Shown here: in pieces, positions 34,017-43,368 of the stretch
Layout: every line of letters begins with the position of its first letter
Position numbering within the stretch: the stretch's first letter is position 1
From: Fibrobacter sp.
GTDB taxonomy: Bacteria; Fibrobacterota; Fibrobacteria; Fibrobacterales; Fibrobacteraceae
Reading direction: 5' to 3'
DNA: 64,000 bases
NCBI GenBank assembly: GCA_024398995.1
Contig: JAKSIE010000004.1
Location: 38,461 to 102,460, forward strand
Notes under the pieces: generated by a model
What the model saw: the letters and a program-made list of their open reading frames with translations, nothing else
Databases searched by the model: none
What the model was told of the DNA's origin: nothing
Program-made: the position numbers and the translations under genes

Positions 34017-35870
34017 ATGTATAAAAACCTTGAACAGGCTCTGCTGGATTTGGAAAAAGCAGGCATGCTTAGACGTGTCAAGCAAGAGGTGGATCCTAAC
34101 CTCGATATGGCGGAAATCGCACGTCAAGTTTTTGAGGCAGGTGGCCCAGCTCTTTTGTTTGAGCACGTCAAGGGCAGCCCTTTCCGCGCCGTTTGCAACA
34201 TCTTCGGAACAGAGGAACGTCTTCAATTCCTTTTTCGCAATAGCCTCTCTGCAACACAGACCGCAGTGCAGTTCAAGTCCAATCCTGTAGCATTTTTCAA
34301 GAAAATACAGCCTATCCAGTGGTTAAAAGCTGCAAGCGCTGGTATTTGTGCACTGCCCAAAAAGTCCGGCAGCATTAGCGACTTCGAAGAATGTTCGTTG
34401 CAGGATTTGCCTCAGCTGGTCAGCTGGCCCAAGGACGGAGGAGCCTTTTTAACGCTGCCCCAAGTAGCTACCAGACCCGATGAAAACGCAAGCATCATGA
34501 CCACCAACGTGGGCATGTACCGCGTACAAATTTCCGGCAACGAGTACAAACTGGGTGAAGAATGCGGACTCCACTACCAGATCAAGCGCGACATTGCAAG
34601 GCACCATCGCAAGGCAATTGAGGAAGGGCGCCCGCTGAAAGTCAGCATCTTTTTAGGCGGTCCTCCGGCACATACTGTTGCTGCAGTGATGCCCATGCCA
34701 GAGAATCTTTCGGAATTGGTTTTTGCTGGAATGCTTGGGGGAAAAAGATTCCGCTACTTTATTCACAACGGATACTTAGTTTCTAGTGATGCGGATTTCT
34801 GCATTCTTGGCGAAGTCCAGCCGGAATTGAAACCCGAAGGACCTTTCGGAGACCACATCGGTTACTATTCCGACAAGCACAGTTTCCCCTATCTTAAGGT
34901 GGAAAAAGTTCTCTGCAAGAAAAACGCCATTTATCCGTTCACTGTTGTAGGGCGCCCGCCTCAAGAAGACACACTCTTTGGCAGTTTCATCCATCAGGTT
35001 ACCAAGCCCATGGTTCCTGCATCTGTGCCCGGCCTCCATTCTATTCACGCCGTAGACGCCGCAGGCGTTCACCCGCTATGTCTAGCACTTGCAAGCGAAC
35101 GATTCCTCCCCTACGCTAAGCCCGAAGACCGCGAGCCGATGGAATTGCTGAAAACAGCAAATGCGCTCCTGGGTTTCAATCAAGCAAGTCTTAGCAAGTA
35201 CCTGCTCATCGCGGCTAAGGAAGACGAAAAGGAACGGGGTTCCGCTATCGATGTGAACAACGTACCGGAATTCTTTGGCCACATCTTGGAACGCATCAAC
35301 TTCCAGCGGGATCTGCATTTCCAGACGGCAACAACCATCGACACGTTGGACTACACCGGATCTAGTTTGAACCATGGTTCCAAACTGATTATGGCAGCAG
35401 CTGGCGTCAAGCGCCGTGAGCTTAGAAACAGCCTGCAAGATATGGATTCACTGGAACTGCCGACAGGTTTTGACAAAAAAGCCATTCGAATTCCAATGCC
35501 TGGAGTTCTTGTAATTCAGGCTCCCGCTTTTAATTGCGCAGGCTCCTTAATAAAGGAACTGGAAACCAGTCTCGAACATTGGGCTTTCCGCGAAAACTAC
35601 CCCTGGATCAGTCTCGTAGATTTCCATAAGGAACTGGATGGTTCCAAACTAGATGATTTTCTGTGGCTTACTTTCACACGTTCCGACCCTGCGCAGGACC
35701 TGTATGGTTTCCACGCTCATACCGTCAATAAACATTGGGGTTGTGAGGCGCCCATTATTGTTGATGCCCGCAAGAAACCGCACCATCAAAGCGCACTTGA
35801 AGTCTCCGCAGAAATCAAGCAACGTGCTCGAAATATCTTGATTAGCGAAAACATTTTGAAGGGCGAATAA
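34017..35870 (+). CDS. UbiD-family prenylated-FMN decarboxylase
   Basis: UbiD enzymes decarboxylate aromatic or unsaturated acids with prenylated FMN. The 617-residue protein has GMYRVQISG, FLGGPPAHTVAAVMPMPENLSE, ELVFAGMLGGKR and the active-site stretch KPEGPFGDHIGYY with the catalytic Glu and a downstream Asp, then VPGLHSIHAV. The length (617 against about 490 for E. coli UbiD) and the C-terminal extension resemble the menaquinone-linked decarboxylases of the futalosine route, but this is uncertain. No ubiX is visible in the window. Its last base is shared with the next gene's start (TAATG). Confidence 0.9.
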   Translation: MYKNLEQALLDLEKAGMLRRVKQEVDPNLDMAEIARQVFEAGGPALLFEHVKGSPFRAVCNIFGTEERLQFLFRNSLSATQTAVQFKSNPVAFFKKIQPIQWLKAASAGICALPKKSGSISDFEECSLQDLPQLVSWPKDGGAFLTLPQVATRPDENASIMTTNVGMYRVQISGNEYKLGEECGLHYQIKRDIARHHRKAIEEGRPLKVSIFLGGPPAHTVAAVMPMPENLSELVFAGMLGGKRFRYFIHNGYLVSSDADFCILGEVQPELKPEGPFGDHIGYYSDKHSFPYLKVEKVLCKKNAIYPFTVVGRPPQEDTLFGSFIHQVTKPMVPASVPGLHSIHAVDAAGVHPLCLALASERFLPYAKPEDREPMELLKTANALLGFNQASLSKYLLIAAKEDEKERGSAIDVNNVPEFFGHILERINFQRDLHFQTATTIDTLDYTGSSLNHGSKLIMAAAGVKRRELRNSLQDMDSLELPTGFDKKAIRIPMPGVLVIQAPAFNCAGSLIKELETSLEHWAFRENYPWISLVDFHKELDGSKLDDFLWLTFTRSDPAQDLYGFHAHTVNKHWGCEAPIIVDARKKPHHQSALEVSAEIKQRARNILISENILKGE

Positions 35871-37546
35871 TGATGAAATTTCTATTCGCCGCCTTCCTTC
35901 TTTTGACATGTTCCATCGAAGGGTTCGCACGCAGCGGCCATTGCGGCACCGACATGTTTATGCGTCACCACAAGGCTCTCGAGGCTGACCCAGGTCTGTC
36001 TGCAAGAACCGCAATTTCCGATGTCAAAACCTGTACGCCAGATGACTATTACGATACAGTATATTCAAAGACTTCAGAGCATTTTCAAATATTCTACACA
36101 CTCAAAGGGCCCCATAAGACAACCAAGGAATATATAGATTCACTGGCAGCCCATGCCGAGTTTGCATACAGGTTTCACACTCAAAACATCGGAATGTTGG
36201 CTCCCCTAGGCCAAGCAAAAACTCTGCATTACGAACAAGATGTAGAAGACGGCCTGTATCCCATTGAAGTCATCGACATCGACTACATGCGTAACACCAG
36301 AGAACTCATCGGAGGCGTTTGCCATGGTTGCTATGGCATTACCATTCCCCATATGACTCCCACTGGATCCAGCGAACTTCTGATTGACAACGATTTCCGT
36401 TATACACCTAGCGAGGGGATTCCTCAAAAGGATTCCGTTGAGTTCAATGGTAAAGTCTGCAAATACACTATCGCATCTGAAGAACTGAAAAACACGCTTC
36501 ACGACTATTCTTACGCAACCCAATGGGATAAGGCCTTACGCGTCACAACCATACACGAACTATATCACGCCATTCAAATTCGTTATCTGGACTTGTATAA
36601 GCATCAATCCTTCTGGTTTGAAGCTTCAGCTTCTGGCATGGAAGAAATCGCAGCTCCCGACATCGACGATTACTATTCCTATTTACCGGGAATGTTCGAA
36701 CATATGGGTTACCCTCTCGATGCCTCTGATCAATATCCCAACGTGAATGCATTCAGCAACATCACCTATGGTGCGGGCATTTTTCTAATGTACCTTTACA
36801 ACCATGTAGATAAAAAAGTCGACAAGTATATCTGGGAAAGTTTTTCCAAAAAACCTGATGAGCCTTTTAACAAGCATTTTGTGGCCTTCGCTAAAAGCAA
36901 GAATATTTCCGCGGATTCAATGTTCAATGACTTCGCAGTACGTCTGGCATTCTCCGGGAAAAAATCATCCTTCCTGGATTCGGCTCAATGGATTACCAGT
37001 GACCAATATTTTTGGCCAGACTTCAAATTTGAAAAAAACAACGATTCCGACACCTTCAACCCCAGCATCAGCAAAATGGCCTACGCATACATCATGAATG
37101 GTAAGCCTGATTTTACCGAATACAAAGGTAATGTCAGCATTGTTCTTTTCAAGGGAAATTCGGCAGAATTCACGCACGCCCCCTCAATTTACAATGCTGA
37201 AAACATCTATAACGAAGCCATCATTAATTCTAACATCGATTCCTTAGGTTGGATATTCAGCCGATTTGACAGTGACACCTTTTATCCAGAAAACACCAAG
37301 GCTATTGCTATGCACGCCTATCCCATGCCTTGGCGCGAGGGGCATCTTTGCTTTACACCTCTCCCCGAAAACAAAAAGTTTGTTGAAATTCGAAATCGAC
37401 GCGGAGACCTTATTACGCGACAAAATTACGAGGGCAGAGCACTTTGCATCGACGAATCCACCGTTAAAGAAATGATGGCCCCCGGAGTATACAAATTCAG
37501 AGCCGGAAGCTCTGGAAAAACGAAAGATTTCATTATTATCTACTAA
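35870..37546 (+). CDS. Secreted gluzincin-type metalloprotease-like protein with C-terminal sorting-like tail
   Basis: A signal peptide (FLFAAFLLLTCSIEGFARS) is followed by a domain with a zinc motif HELYH at residues 229-233 in RVTTIHELYHAIQIRY, and Glu251 in SFWFEASASGMEE, 18 residues after the motif, as in gluzincins. The family is not one I can name. The protein has a cysteine-rich N-terminal part (HCGTDMFMRHH and CHGCYG). The last 60 residues (FVEIRNRRGDLITRQNYEGRALCIDESTV, then PGVYKFRAGSSGKTKDFIII) match the sorting-like tail of secreted Fibrobacter proteins. An ATG three bases downstream is an alternative start. The start overlaps the UbiD stop (TAATG). Confidence 0.78.
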   Translation: MMKFLFAAFLLLTCSIEGFARSGHCGTDMFMRHHKALEADPGLSARTAISDVKTCTPDDYYDTVYSKTSEHFQIFYTLKGPHKTTKEYIDSLAAHAEFAYRFHTQNIGMLAPLGQAKTLHYEQDVEDGLYPIEVIDIDYMRNTRELIGGVCHGCYGITIPHMTPTGSSELLIDNDFRYTPSEGIPQKDSVEFNGKVCKYTIASEELKNTLHDYSYATQWDKALRVTTIHELYHAIQIRYLDLYKHQSFWFEASASGMEEIAAPDIDDYYSYLPGMFEHMGYPLDASDQYPNVNAFSNITYGAGIFLMYLYNHVDKKVDKYIWESFSKKPDEPFNKHFVAFAKSKNISADSMFNDFAVRLAFSGKKSSFLDSAQWITSDQYFWPDFKFEKNNDSDTFNPSISKMAYAYIMNGKPDFTEYKGNVSIVLFKGNSAEFTHAPSIYNAENIYNEAIINSNIDSLGWIFSRFDSDTFYPENTKAIAMHAYPMPWREGHLCFTPLPENKKFVEIRNRRGDLITRQNYEGRALCIDESTVKEMMAPGVYKFRAGSSGKTKDFIIIY

Positions 37547-37574
37547 AGCCGCCGCATTAATTAAAGCCGCCGCA
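37544..37574. repeat. Tandem copy of a 13-bp word between convergent genes
   Basis: TAAAGCCGCCGCA occurs at 37544-37556 and again at 37562-37574, the first copy starting in the stop codon of the gluzincin gene. It may be a short duplication. No hairpin forms. Confidence 0.6.
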
Positions 37575-37588
37575 ACAGGGCGTTCAAA

Positions 37589-39187
37589 TTACAGCCAACT
37601 AAAGATATTATTATCGGCTTCCAACTTCGGCAATACAGAATTTGCAGTAGGCTTGTCGGATTTTCTAAGCACGGCCTTGCAAGCTTCCGCAAAAAGAGCA
37701 TGGCCATTATTGTAATGGACATCCAAACGACGACGTGCGTAACCATCGGCAGAGTGATTGTGAATCATAAAGGCCCAGTCAGAAGCCTGGAACAACATCA
37801 ATTCACGTTCCATCTGTTTGATGTAACGGGTAATCAATTTGCAAGCCTTAGCCTTGGAATCCATACGGTCCAAAATCGTCTTAAGGTGTTGAATCATGGC
37901 TCGAAGTCGATATGACTGGGGATAATACTTATCCGTTTCACCATTGATCCAAACAGAACCAAAGCCGCCTTCTCCCCAGCTGGAGAATGGGGGTTCATGT
38001 GTTTCGGGATCCGCAGATTCAGTCATAACCTGATCAGCGCCGGCAAATTCAATGACAGAAGAGGAGGCAGCGTATTCCAGCATGGATTCAAGGAACAGCG
38101 GGCCTTCAAACCACCAGTGTCCAAACAGTTCTGCATCGTAGGGGCAAAGCAAGGCGGCCTTGTTGCCATCCATATTCACCAGCAATTCAGAAATCGTAGT
38201 TTCGCGATTCACAACGAACAAACGTGCATGATCGCCAGCCAATCGCATGGCGTTCCAAGGGCGATAAAGTTCCTTCTGTTCCGTACCGGTAATGCGATTG
38301 TACTTGAATCCGGAATCAATAGGCGTTTCACCAGAGAAGAAGTATTCACCCAGATAGTCGCGAGGGCGTTCTGAAGAAATATCCTTAAAGAATTCACGGT
38401 ATTCAGGATGGCCCGGATAACCTGTGCGGCGACTCCAAACCTCCATGGAGCTTTTCTGTTCGCGGCCCATAAAGAGCAACCCACTCTTTGTACGCAGCGG
38501 GGTAAAAACACCATACTTAGGCGGCGGAGACGCCAACAACGCCCCGTGGGTTTCCAGGAAGAAATACTGTATTCCGAACTCGGCCAAATACGAATCCAAA
38601 CCCGGGAAGAATCCACATTCCGGCAACCACACGCCCTTAGGCTTACGGCCGAAAGTTCGTTCAAAGCAGCGGACAGTCACATCCAACTGCATGCGAATGG
38701 ATTCGGGATCGCTTTGGTAAGCAGGCAAGAACGGATGGGTACCCACACACGTCAGCAAATTCAATTTGCCAGCCTGTTCCAGGCGAAGGAATTCTGCAAG
38801 CAAGTTACGATGAATTCTGTTTTCCCAAGTATCAATGAGAGTACGCTGACGTTCCAAATAGAACTTAGAAAGGGATTCCAAAGGAGTTCCCGCATTGCGC
38901 TGGACTTCCTTTTCAATCAGTTCCAGTTGGCGGGTCAAATGGGTGGAGAACTTCTGAAGCAGAAGTTCATCCGAAAGCATTTCAATAAGAGGAGCAGAGA
39001 CGCTCAGATTCAAGGTACCCGGTACACCCTTTTCGAGGAGACGCTGCATAGTCTGCACCAAAGGCAGGTAAGTTTCAGCAATAGCTTCAAACAGCCAATT
39101 CTCTTCGAAAAAGCGTTCATAATCCGGATGACGCACAAAAGGTAAATGTGCGTGCATCAGGAAAACAATTTTGCCAGGATTTGCCAT
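37589..39187 (-). CDS. GH57 1,4-alpha-glucan branching enzyme
   Basis: GH57 branching enzymes make alpha-1,6 branches in glycogen. The 532-residue protein begins IVFLMHAHLPFVRHPDYERFFEENWLF. The nucleophile is Glu190 in GVWLPECGFFPG and the acid/base Asp351 in LLCPYDAELFGHWWFEG, spacing like that in characterised GH57 branching enzymes. A C-terminal helical domain (DUF1957 type) ends with FQASDWAFMIHNHSADGYA. Fibrobacter stores much glycogen, so the role fits. It is downstream, in the same direction and 9 bp away, from the DUF4912 fusion gene. GH57 branching enzymes and DUF4912 proteins often sit together. Confidence 0.93.
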   Translation of the reverse strand: MANPGKIVFLMHAHLPFVRHPDYERFFEENWLFEAIAETYLPLVQTMQRLLEKGVPGTLNLSVSAPLIEMLSDELLLQKFSTHLTRQLELIEKEVQRNAGTPLESLSKFYLERQRTLIDTWENRIHRNLLAEFLRLEQAGKLNLLTCVGTHPFLPAYQSDPESIRMQLDVTVRCFERTFGRKPKGVWLPECGFFPGLDSYLAEFGIQYFFLETHGALLASPPPKYGVFTPLRTKSGLLFMGREQKSSMEVWSRRTGYPGHPEYREFFKDISSERPRDYLGEYFFSGETPIDSGFKYNRITGTEQKELYRPWNAMRLAGDHARLFVVNRETTISELLVNMDGNKAALLCPYDAELFGHWWFEGPLFLESMLEYAASSSVIEFAGADQVMTESADPETHEPPFSSWGEGGFGSVWINGETDKYYPQSYRLRAMIQHLKTILDRMDSKAKACKLITRYIKQMERELMLFQASDWAFMIHNHSADGYARRRLDVHYNNGHALFAEACKAVLRKSDKPTANSVLPKLEADNNIFSWL

Positions 39188-39196
39188 CTAGCGAAA

Positions 39197-40465
39197 TTAC
39201 TCAGTGCGCTTCACAACGATAGGAACGATTGTCGTGGGGAAATCGCCATCCTTATCGGTTGCGAACACAGGAATAACCTTGGTGCAATCCGGGAGGTCTT
39301 CTTCGAAACTGAATGTGCCATCGGGATTCAGCGGGAAATCTTCACCGCGAACCTGGAGATGAGCGTCAGGACGGGTGCCACCGTAAACGATGAGACGAGT
39401 CTTAACCCACAGGAAGAAATCCTTACCATAGTTCACAGAATCCTTGGAAGCGGCAGCAAGTGCGGCATTGCTCTGGAGAGCAGCGCTAGAAAGTGCGCCA
39501 GAGAACATAGATTCGGAGGAGCTTCCGAAGTTTTCGCTCAAGGACTTGAGCCAAGATTCAGCAGTCTGACTGGAGAAACCGGAGCTCATGAAGTTGCCCA
39601 GAGTGTTGCCACCCAAAGAGGCCTTTGCGAAAGCATCGTCAGAAGCGGGAGCTGCTGCAGACTTGTCAAAGACTTCCACCGGAGCAGATTCAACGATCGG
39701 CATGAAGTTCTTGCCCTGAACAGAACCAAGAACGGCAACCACAGCCTTGCCGGCGGTGTTTTCCACATACCAGCTACGAGCTTCAGCCGGAACTTCTACG
39801 TCACGGAACTTACGCTTTTTGCTGCGCTGAACAGTCAAGTCAGAAGAAATATCAAACAAACGAAGGACCAACTTACCCTTGCCCTTCTTTGCTTTCTGAA
39901 TACGTTTTTCAGAAACTTCCCAGAAAGCATGCATCCAGTTAGGATCCTTCTGCATCAGGACCAAGTATTCAGCATCAAAGGACTGAGCGAGAGAAGCGAT
40001 GTTTTCATCCTTCTTGGAAGCCTTTTCTGCGACCTTGGCAGAAACCTTTTCTTCTACGGCTTCGGCAACTTTTGCAATTTTTGCGGTAGCCTTAGTGGCG
40101 GCCTTGGCAACAGCGGTCTTAGCAGTAGTCTTTGCTGCAGTAGCCTTAGAGGCAACCTTCTTCACTGCAGTCTTTGTGGCGGTCTTAGCAGCGGTCTTTG
40201 TGGAAGTCTTAGCGGCTTTCACCTTAGCCACAACCTTTTCTGCCTTTTCCTCGGCTTCCTTCAGGGAACTGACGGTTGCCTTTGCGGACTTCTTCACAGC
40301 AGTCTTCTTTGTCGCAACAGCTTCAGACACCTTAGCCTTGGCGGTCTTGACTTCAGATTCGACCTTTGCCTTAACAGTCTTCACCTCGGATTCGACTTTA
40401 GCCTTAGCAGTCTTTGCGACAGCCTTAATCTTAGAAGTTGCTTCCGTTACTTTTTTTGTAGCCAT
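39197..40465 (-). CDS. Histone-H1-like Lys/Ala-rich domain fused to DUF4912
   Basis: The start at 40465 has a GGAGG 9 bp upstream; the longer frame is part of the barrel gene's end. Residues 1-155 are almost entirely Lys, Ala, Thr and Val in short repeats (KAVAKTAKAKVESEVKTVKA, TKTAAKTATKTAVKKVASKA), as in bacterial histone-H1-like and phasin-like proteins. Residues about 165-270 are a DUF4912 domain (AEYLVLMQKDPNWMHAFWEVSE, then LVLRLFDISSD, then ARSWYVEN). The remainder is a Ser/Ala linker and a conserved C-terminal strand set (RTRLIVYGGTRPDAHLQVRGE). DUF4912 has been linked to glycogen and GH57 loci. The basic region could bind DNA or a polyanion, or act as a coat. It is cotranscribed with the branching enzyme. 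Confidence 0.82.
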   Translation of the reverse strand: MATKKVTEATSKIKAVAKTAKAKVESEVKTVKAKVESEVKTAKAKVSEAVATKKTAVKKSAKATVSSLKEAEEKAEKVVAKVKAAKTSTKTAAKTATKTAVKKVASKATAAKTTAKTAVAKAATKATAKIAKVAEAVEEKVSAKVAEKASKKDENIASLAQSFDAEYLVLMQKDPNWMHAFWEVSEKRIQKAKKGKGKLVLRLFDISSDLTVQRSKKRKFRDVEVPAEARSWYVENTAGKAVVAVLGSVQGKNFMPIVESAPVEVFDKSAAAPASDDAFAKASLGGNTLGNFMSSGFSSQTAESWLKSLSENFGSSSESMFSGALSSAALQSNAALAAASKDSVNYGKDFFLWVKTRLIVYGGTRPDAHLQVRGEDFPLNPDGTFSFEEDLPDCTKVIPVFATDKDGDFPTTIVPIVVKRTE

Positions 40466-40488
40466 TTTCAGACCTCCTTCAAAAAATT

Positions 40489-41721
40489 TTATCGACGGCT
40501 CTGGCCCCAGGTTCCGATACCAGTCAAGCCAATGCGAATTGCAAAGAACGATTCTTCCCATTCAGTCTTGGCATCGGAGAAACGCTTACCACCCTGGAGA
40601 GCAAGATCAACCGTGGTGCCCTTACGGCCCATGGGGAAACCTGCACCAACCGATCCGCCAACCTCATAAACATCCTTTACGTACCAATTCTTGTACCAGG
40701 CACCAACGCGGTAATTGATACGTTTCCAGTAATCTTCGTAGAACAGCGGTACACCATCAAGCTGGTAACCAACAGAGGCCATAAAATCACTCTGGGTTTC
40801 GGTATAGTTAGGCATAGTCCAGCTGCCCGCGATATTCTCTATGTCTTCGTCCCAGGCACGCCACTGCAGGTCAAGCATAATGTTATGACGCTTGAACAAG
40901 CGATAGCTGATACCCGTTGCGAACATTGCCGGAACCTTGATTTCACGAGAATAGCTTGTGGGAACCAAGGTATCTATTTCGCTATATCTAAAGTCGTAGT
41001 CCAAATCGTTCTTCAGGGTATAACCCGTGGTATAAGAGAAGAAGTAGGACACCTGACGACCGCGGTACTGCAAAGCCGCAGCGTAGTATGCCGGATGGTT
41101 CTTGATTTCCCAAGTACCATCGACGAAATCGGAAACCTTCGTGTGACGCGTACCCCATTCATCCTCTTCGGTCACAGCACTATTGTCCGGGCCTAAGGTC
41201 AGGCTTCGGCTGATATTACCCAAGACCACGTGTGCGGCGGCACCCAGAGAGACGGAACGGAGATACGGAATACGGATTGCGTATGTGGGAACCAATTCGT
41301 ACACACTTCCTTGATATTCAATCTTTGCGGCATCACTACCGGAGGCTTTTTCGTTCAAGTTGGAGGAATAATGCTGCCAGAGTGAAACACCCATAGCGCC
41401 GAAATCACCCATGGGGAAAGAAATATTGAACGACGGAATGGACATACCGTTGGTCAGCATGTGGTGGCCACTCTTAGAGGCGGCATCCATTTCCAGCGCA
41501 AAGTTCAAGTTGAAAACCACGTTCTTGTCAAACGCAAGACGAGCCGGGTTCACTACAGAAAGGCCCTCGGAATCGCCGGTCTTTGCATTGCCAGAGAAAC
41601 CACGACCTGCTGCAGAAGCGGTTCCGCCCATCACCTGTTCTTCACCCAAGGCGTCAATGCCAATCATCGAGCCAAAGGACAGGCTGGCCAATACACCAAG
41701 CAAGGCTGCAAACTTCTTCAT
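40489..41721 (-). CDS. Outer-membrane beta-barrel protein, FadL/UPF0164-like
   Basis: A 410-residue protein with a signal peptide (LLGVLASLSFGSMI) and alternating beta-strand patterns over the whole length, including an N-terminal hatch-like GGTASAAGRGFSGNAKTGDSEGLSVVNPARLAF, which is the NPA segment of FadL- and PorV-like barrels. Strands such as VSLGAAAHVVLG, YYAAALQYRGRQVSYFF and YRVGAWYKNWYVKD follow. It ends with the aromatic-basic barrel edge. It starts on a TAATG overlap with the stop of the lipoprotein gene, so the two are coupled and may form an outer-membrane complex. The substrate is unknown. Confidence 0.82.
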   Translation of the reverse strand: MKKFAALLGVLASLSFGSMIGIDALGEEQVMGGTASAAGRGFSGNAKTGDSEGLSVVNPARLAFDKNVVFNLNFALEMDAASKSGHHMLTNGMSIPSFNISFPMGDFGAMGVSLWQHYSSNLNEKASGSDAAKIEYQGSVYELVPTYAIRIPYLRSVSLGAAAHVVLGNISRSLTLGPDNSAVTEEDEWGTRHTKVSDFVDGTWEIKNHPAYYAAALQYRGRQVSYFFSYTTGYTLKNDLDYDFRYSEIDTLVPTSYSREIKVPAMFATGISYRLFKRHNIMLDLQWRAWDEDIENIAGSWTMPNYTETQSDFMASVGYQLDGVPLFYEDYWKRINYRVGAWYKNWYVKDVYEVGGSVGAGFPMGRKGTTVDLALQGGKRFSDAKTEWEESFFAIRIGLTGIGTWGQSRR

Positions 41722-43124
41722 TAGTTTTCCTCCTTACGCTTGGAAGACATCCAGAGTTTCAAAGTCATGGGATTTTCTAACGACTTGGAGAAATCGTAAC
41801 GGCCATGATCAAAGTAGTTCATAAATACGTAGTTGGTATCTCCGTTGGCAATGTAATCCGTGTAGGTAGAATCCTTTTCTTGCAGGAACGGATAACCCAT
41901 CTTAACCACAATCTTCAGGGAATCCTTTTCCAGGTTGACCAATTCGCGAAGGCCACCGGTAATCTGGAGAGACAAGGAATCGCCTTCGTGGAAAATCAAG
42001 TTCTGGTGGCCATCTTCAAGGATACGTTCCTTGTTTAAACGGTAAGATTCCATTCTACGGACTTCGGTGCCTGCACTATCAACAAAGGAGCCGACGACTA
42101 CCTGGATTGGCAGTCCAAACTCTGTTGCGTTACTAGAGGCAGCATCATCACGAGCCATGGTCAACTGAGCGAGCACAACAGTCTGGCGAACGTCATAACC
42201 GTCACCCTTGTTGTCCAGCGGATACTTTTCATAGAATTCCTGAATGGCAGGAAGAATCTGTTCGGAGGGAATAGAAATCACCACAGAATCCCTGGAACCA
42301 CCGTGAAGGCATGTTTCGCATTCGTCTTCATCGTATACAAGAACGTTTGCGGCACGATACGGAGGAGGAGACGGTTTCAGGTAATTTACGGAATCTCCTA
42401 CAGTATAAAAGTTGAAACGCGGAGCGAAAGAGCTAGAAACGTTGCCAAAGAAGCAATACAAGTGTTCGGCTTTGGGAGCGGAAAGTTTCAACTGCAAATG
42501 AGCAGCATAGGTCATTTTACTCAGCTGTTCAGTCAGTTTAGAAGGCAGGTACATGAAGGTTGTGGAGTCGCCTTTTTTCATGGAAATTTCGAACACTGCT
42601 TCATCAGAGTCGTCAGCTTCCCAATCACTCAAGGATGCCAGCCATACAGAGTCAGAAATCTTAGACAAGCTGTCTAAGAATTTTTTCTTTTCACTGAATT
42701 CAAGTTTCCAGCTCACTTGGACATTCATGTCTTCCTTGAAAGGAAGAGAATCCTTGGGGAAATTCTTGTTGTTGTAAAGCTTCCAGAACCAGAAGAAACT
42801 CATAAAGGTGTTTGTAGAATCAGCAGCCTTCAAGCTCTTGATGAAGGTGGTATCTGCAGCAAAAGCTACGTCCATATACATGTCATAGGAGACTCCGGCG
42901 GATTTACCCAAAAAGAATTCCATAGAGTCAATCAGACGAGGTGCAACATTCTTACCAAACTCAACAGAAGAGGGTTTGATATTTTCGATATCAAACACAT
43001 GAACCTTATAGCTATCAGGCAGTCCGTGATCAGACAACCAGCTGCTAACACCTGCATCATCGGAATCAAAAATGCAAGAAGTCAGCAAAGCTGCAAACAC
43101 GAATAAAAAGCATAATTTTTTCAC
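41721..43124 (-). CDS. Lipoprotein of unknown function coupled to the barrel protein
   Basis: The 467-residue protein begins at a GTG with AGGAG upstream and has a lipoprotein signal with Cys17 (FVFAALLTSCIFD). The rest shows no domain I recognise. It has an acidic, beta-rich composition with YCFFGNVSSSFAPRFNFYTV and a CETCLHGG pair of cysteines, and many Ser/Asp-rich surface segments. It stops exactly at the start of the barrel gene (TAATG). The pair could be a substrate-binding lipoprotein and its outer-membrane pore, but this is only from context. Confidence 0.7.
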   Translation of the reverse strand: MKKLCFLFVFAALLTSCIFDSDDAGVSSWLSDHGLPDSYKVHVFDIENIKPSSVEFGKNVAPRLIDSMEFFLGKSAGVSYDMYMDVAFAADTTFIKSLKAADSTNTFMSFFWFWKLYNNKNFPKDSLPFKEDMNVQVSWKLEFSEKKKFLDSLSKISDSVWLASLSDWEADDSDEAVFEISMKKGDSTTFMYLPSKLTEQLSKMTYAAHLQLKLSAPKAEHLYCFFGNVSSSFAPRFNFYTVGDSVNYLKPSPPPYRAANVLVYDEDECETCLHGGSRDSVVISIPSEQILPAIQEFYEKYPLDNKGDGYDVRQTVVLAQLTMARDDAASSNATEFGLPIQVVVGSFVDSAGTEVRRMESYRLNKERILEDGHQNLIFHEGDSLSLQITGGLRELVNLEKDSLKIVVKMGYPFLQEKDSTYTDYIANGDTNYVFMNYFDHGRYDFSKSLENPMTLKLWMSSKRKEEN

Positions 43125-43264
43125 TAAGAACTCCTAAGTTCTACCATACAGTTTACAACACAAAATATAGAAAGTTTGATAACCCGAAATTACCCCTAAT
43201 CGGTGATTTTTAGCCATTTCCATCATTTAGTTAGTTTAGACTAACAAAAACGATTGGAGACGTC

Positions 43265-43368
43265 TATAAAACCCAATAGTTAAAATCACCCTCTGCGAAA
43301 AGCGCAAAAGGGGGTAACGCAGAATATTTTTTTCTAAATTTCAGCCCGTAAAAATTTTAGAGGATATT
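43265..43368 (+). promoter_or_regulatory. Possible structured leader (attenuator or riboswitch-like) of thrC
   Basis: A possible -10 box TATAAA at 43265-43270 precedes a leader that can form two competing structures. CTGCG (43293-43297) can pair either with nearby CGCA (43303-43306) or with CGCAG (43318-43322), the latter followed by ATATTTTTTT. ACCC (43288-43291) can pair with GGGT (43312-43315), crossing the CTGCG/CGCAG stem to make an H-type pseudoknot. The pairing after CTGCG/CGCAG ends in a U run, as a terminator would. It matches no riboswitch class I can recall. Confidence 0.4.

Noticed and set aside
34017..35870. Firm assignment of the UbiD gene to menaquinone synthesis
   Set aside because: Only the family is clear from motifs; no other pathway gene is present here.
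39146..40718. Long open frames opposite the DUF4912 fusion, one nearly all Ala/Phe/Val/Thr
   Set aside because: They are shadows of the Lys/Ala repeats.
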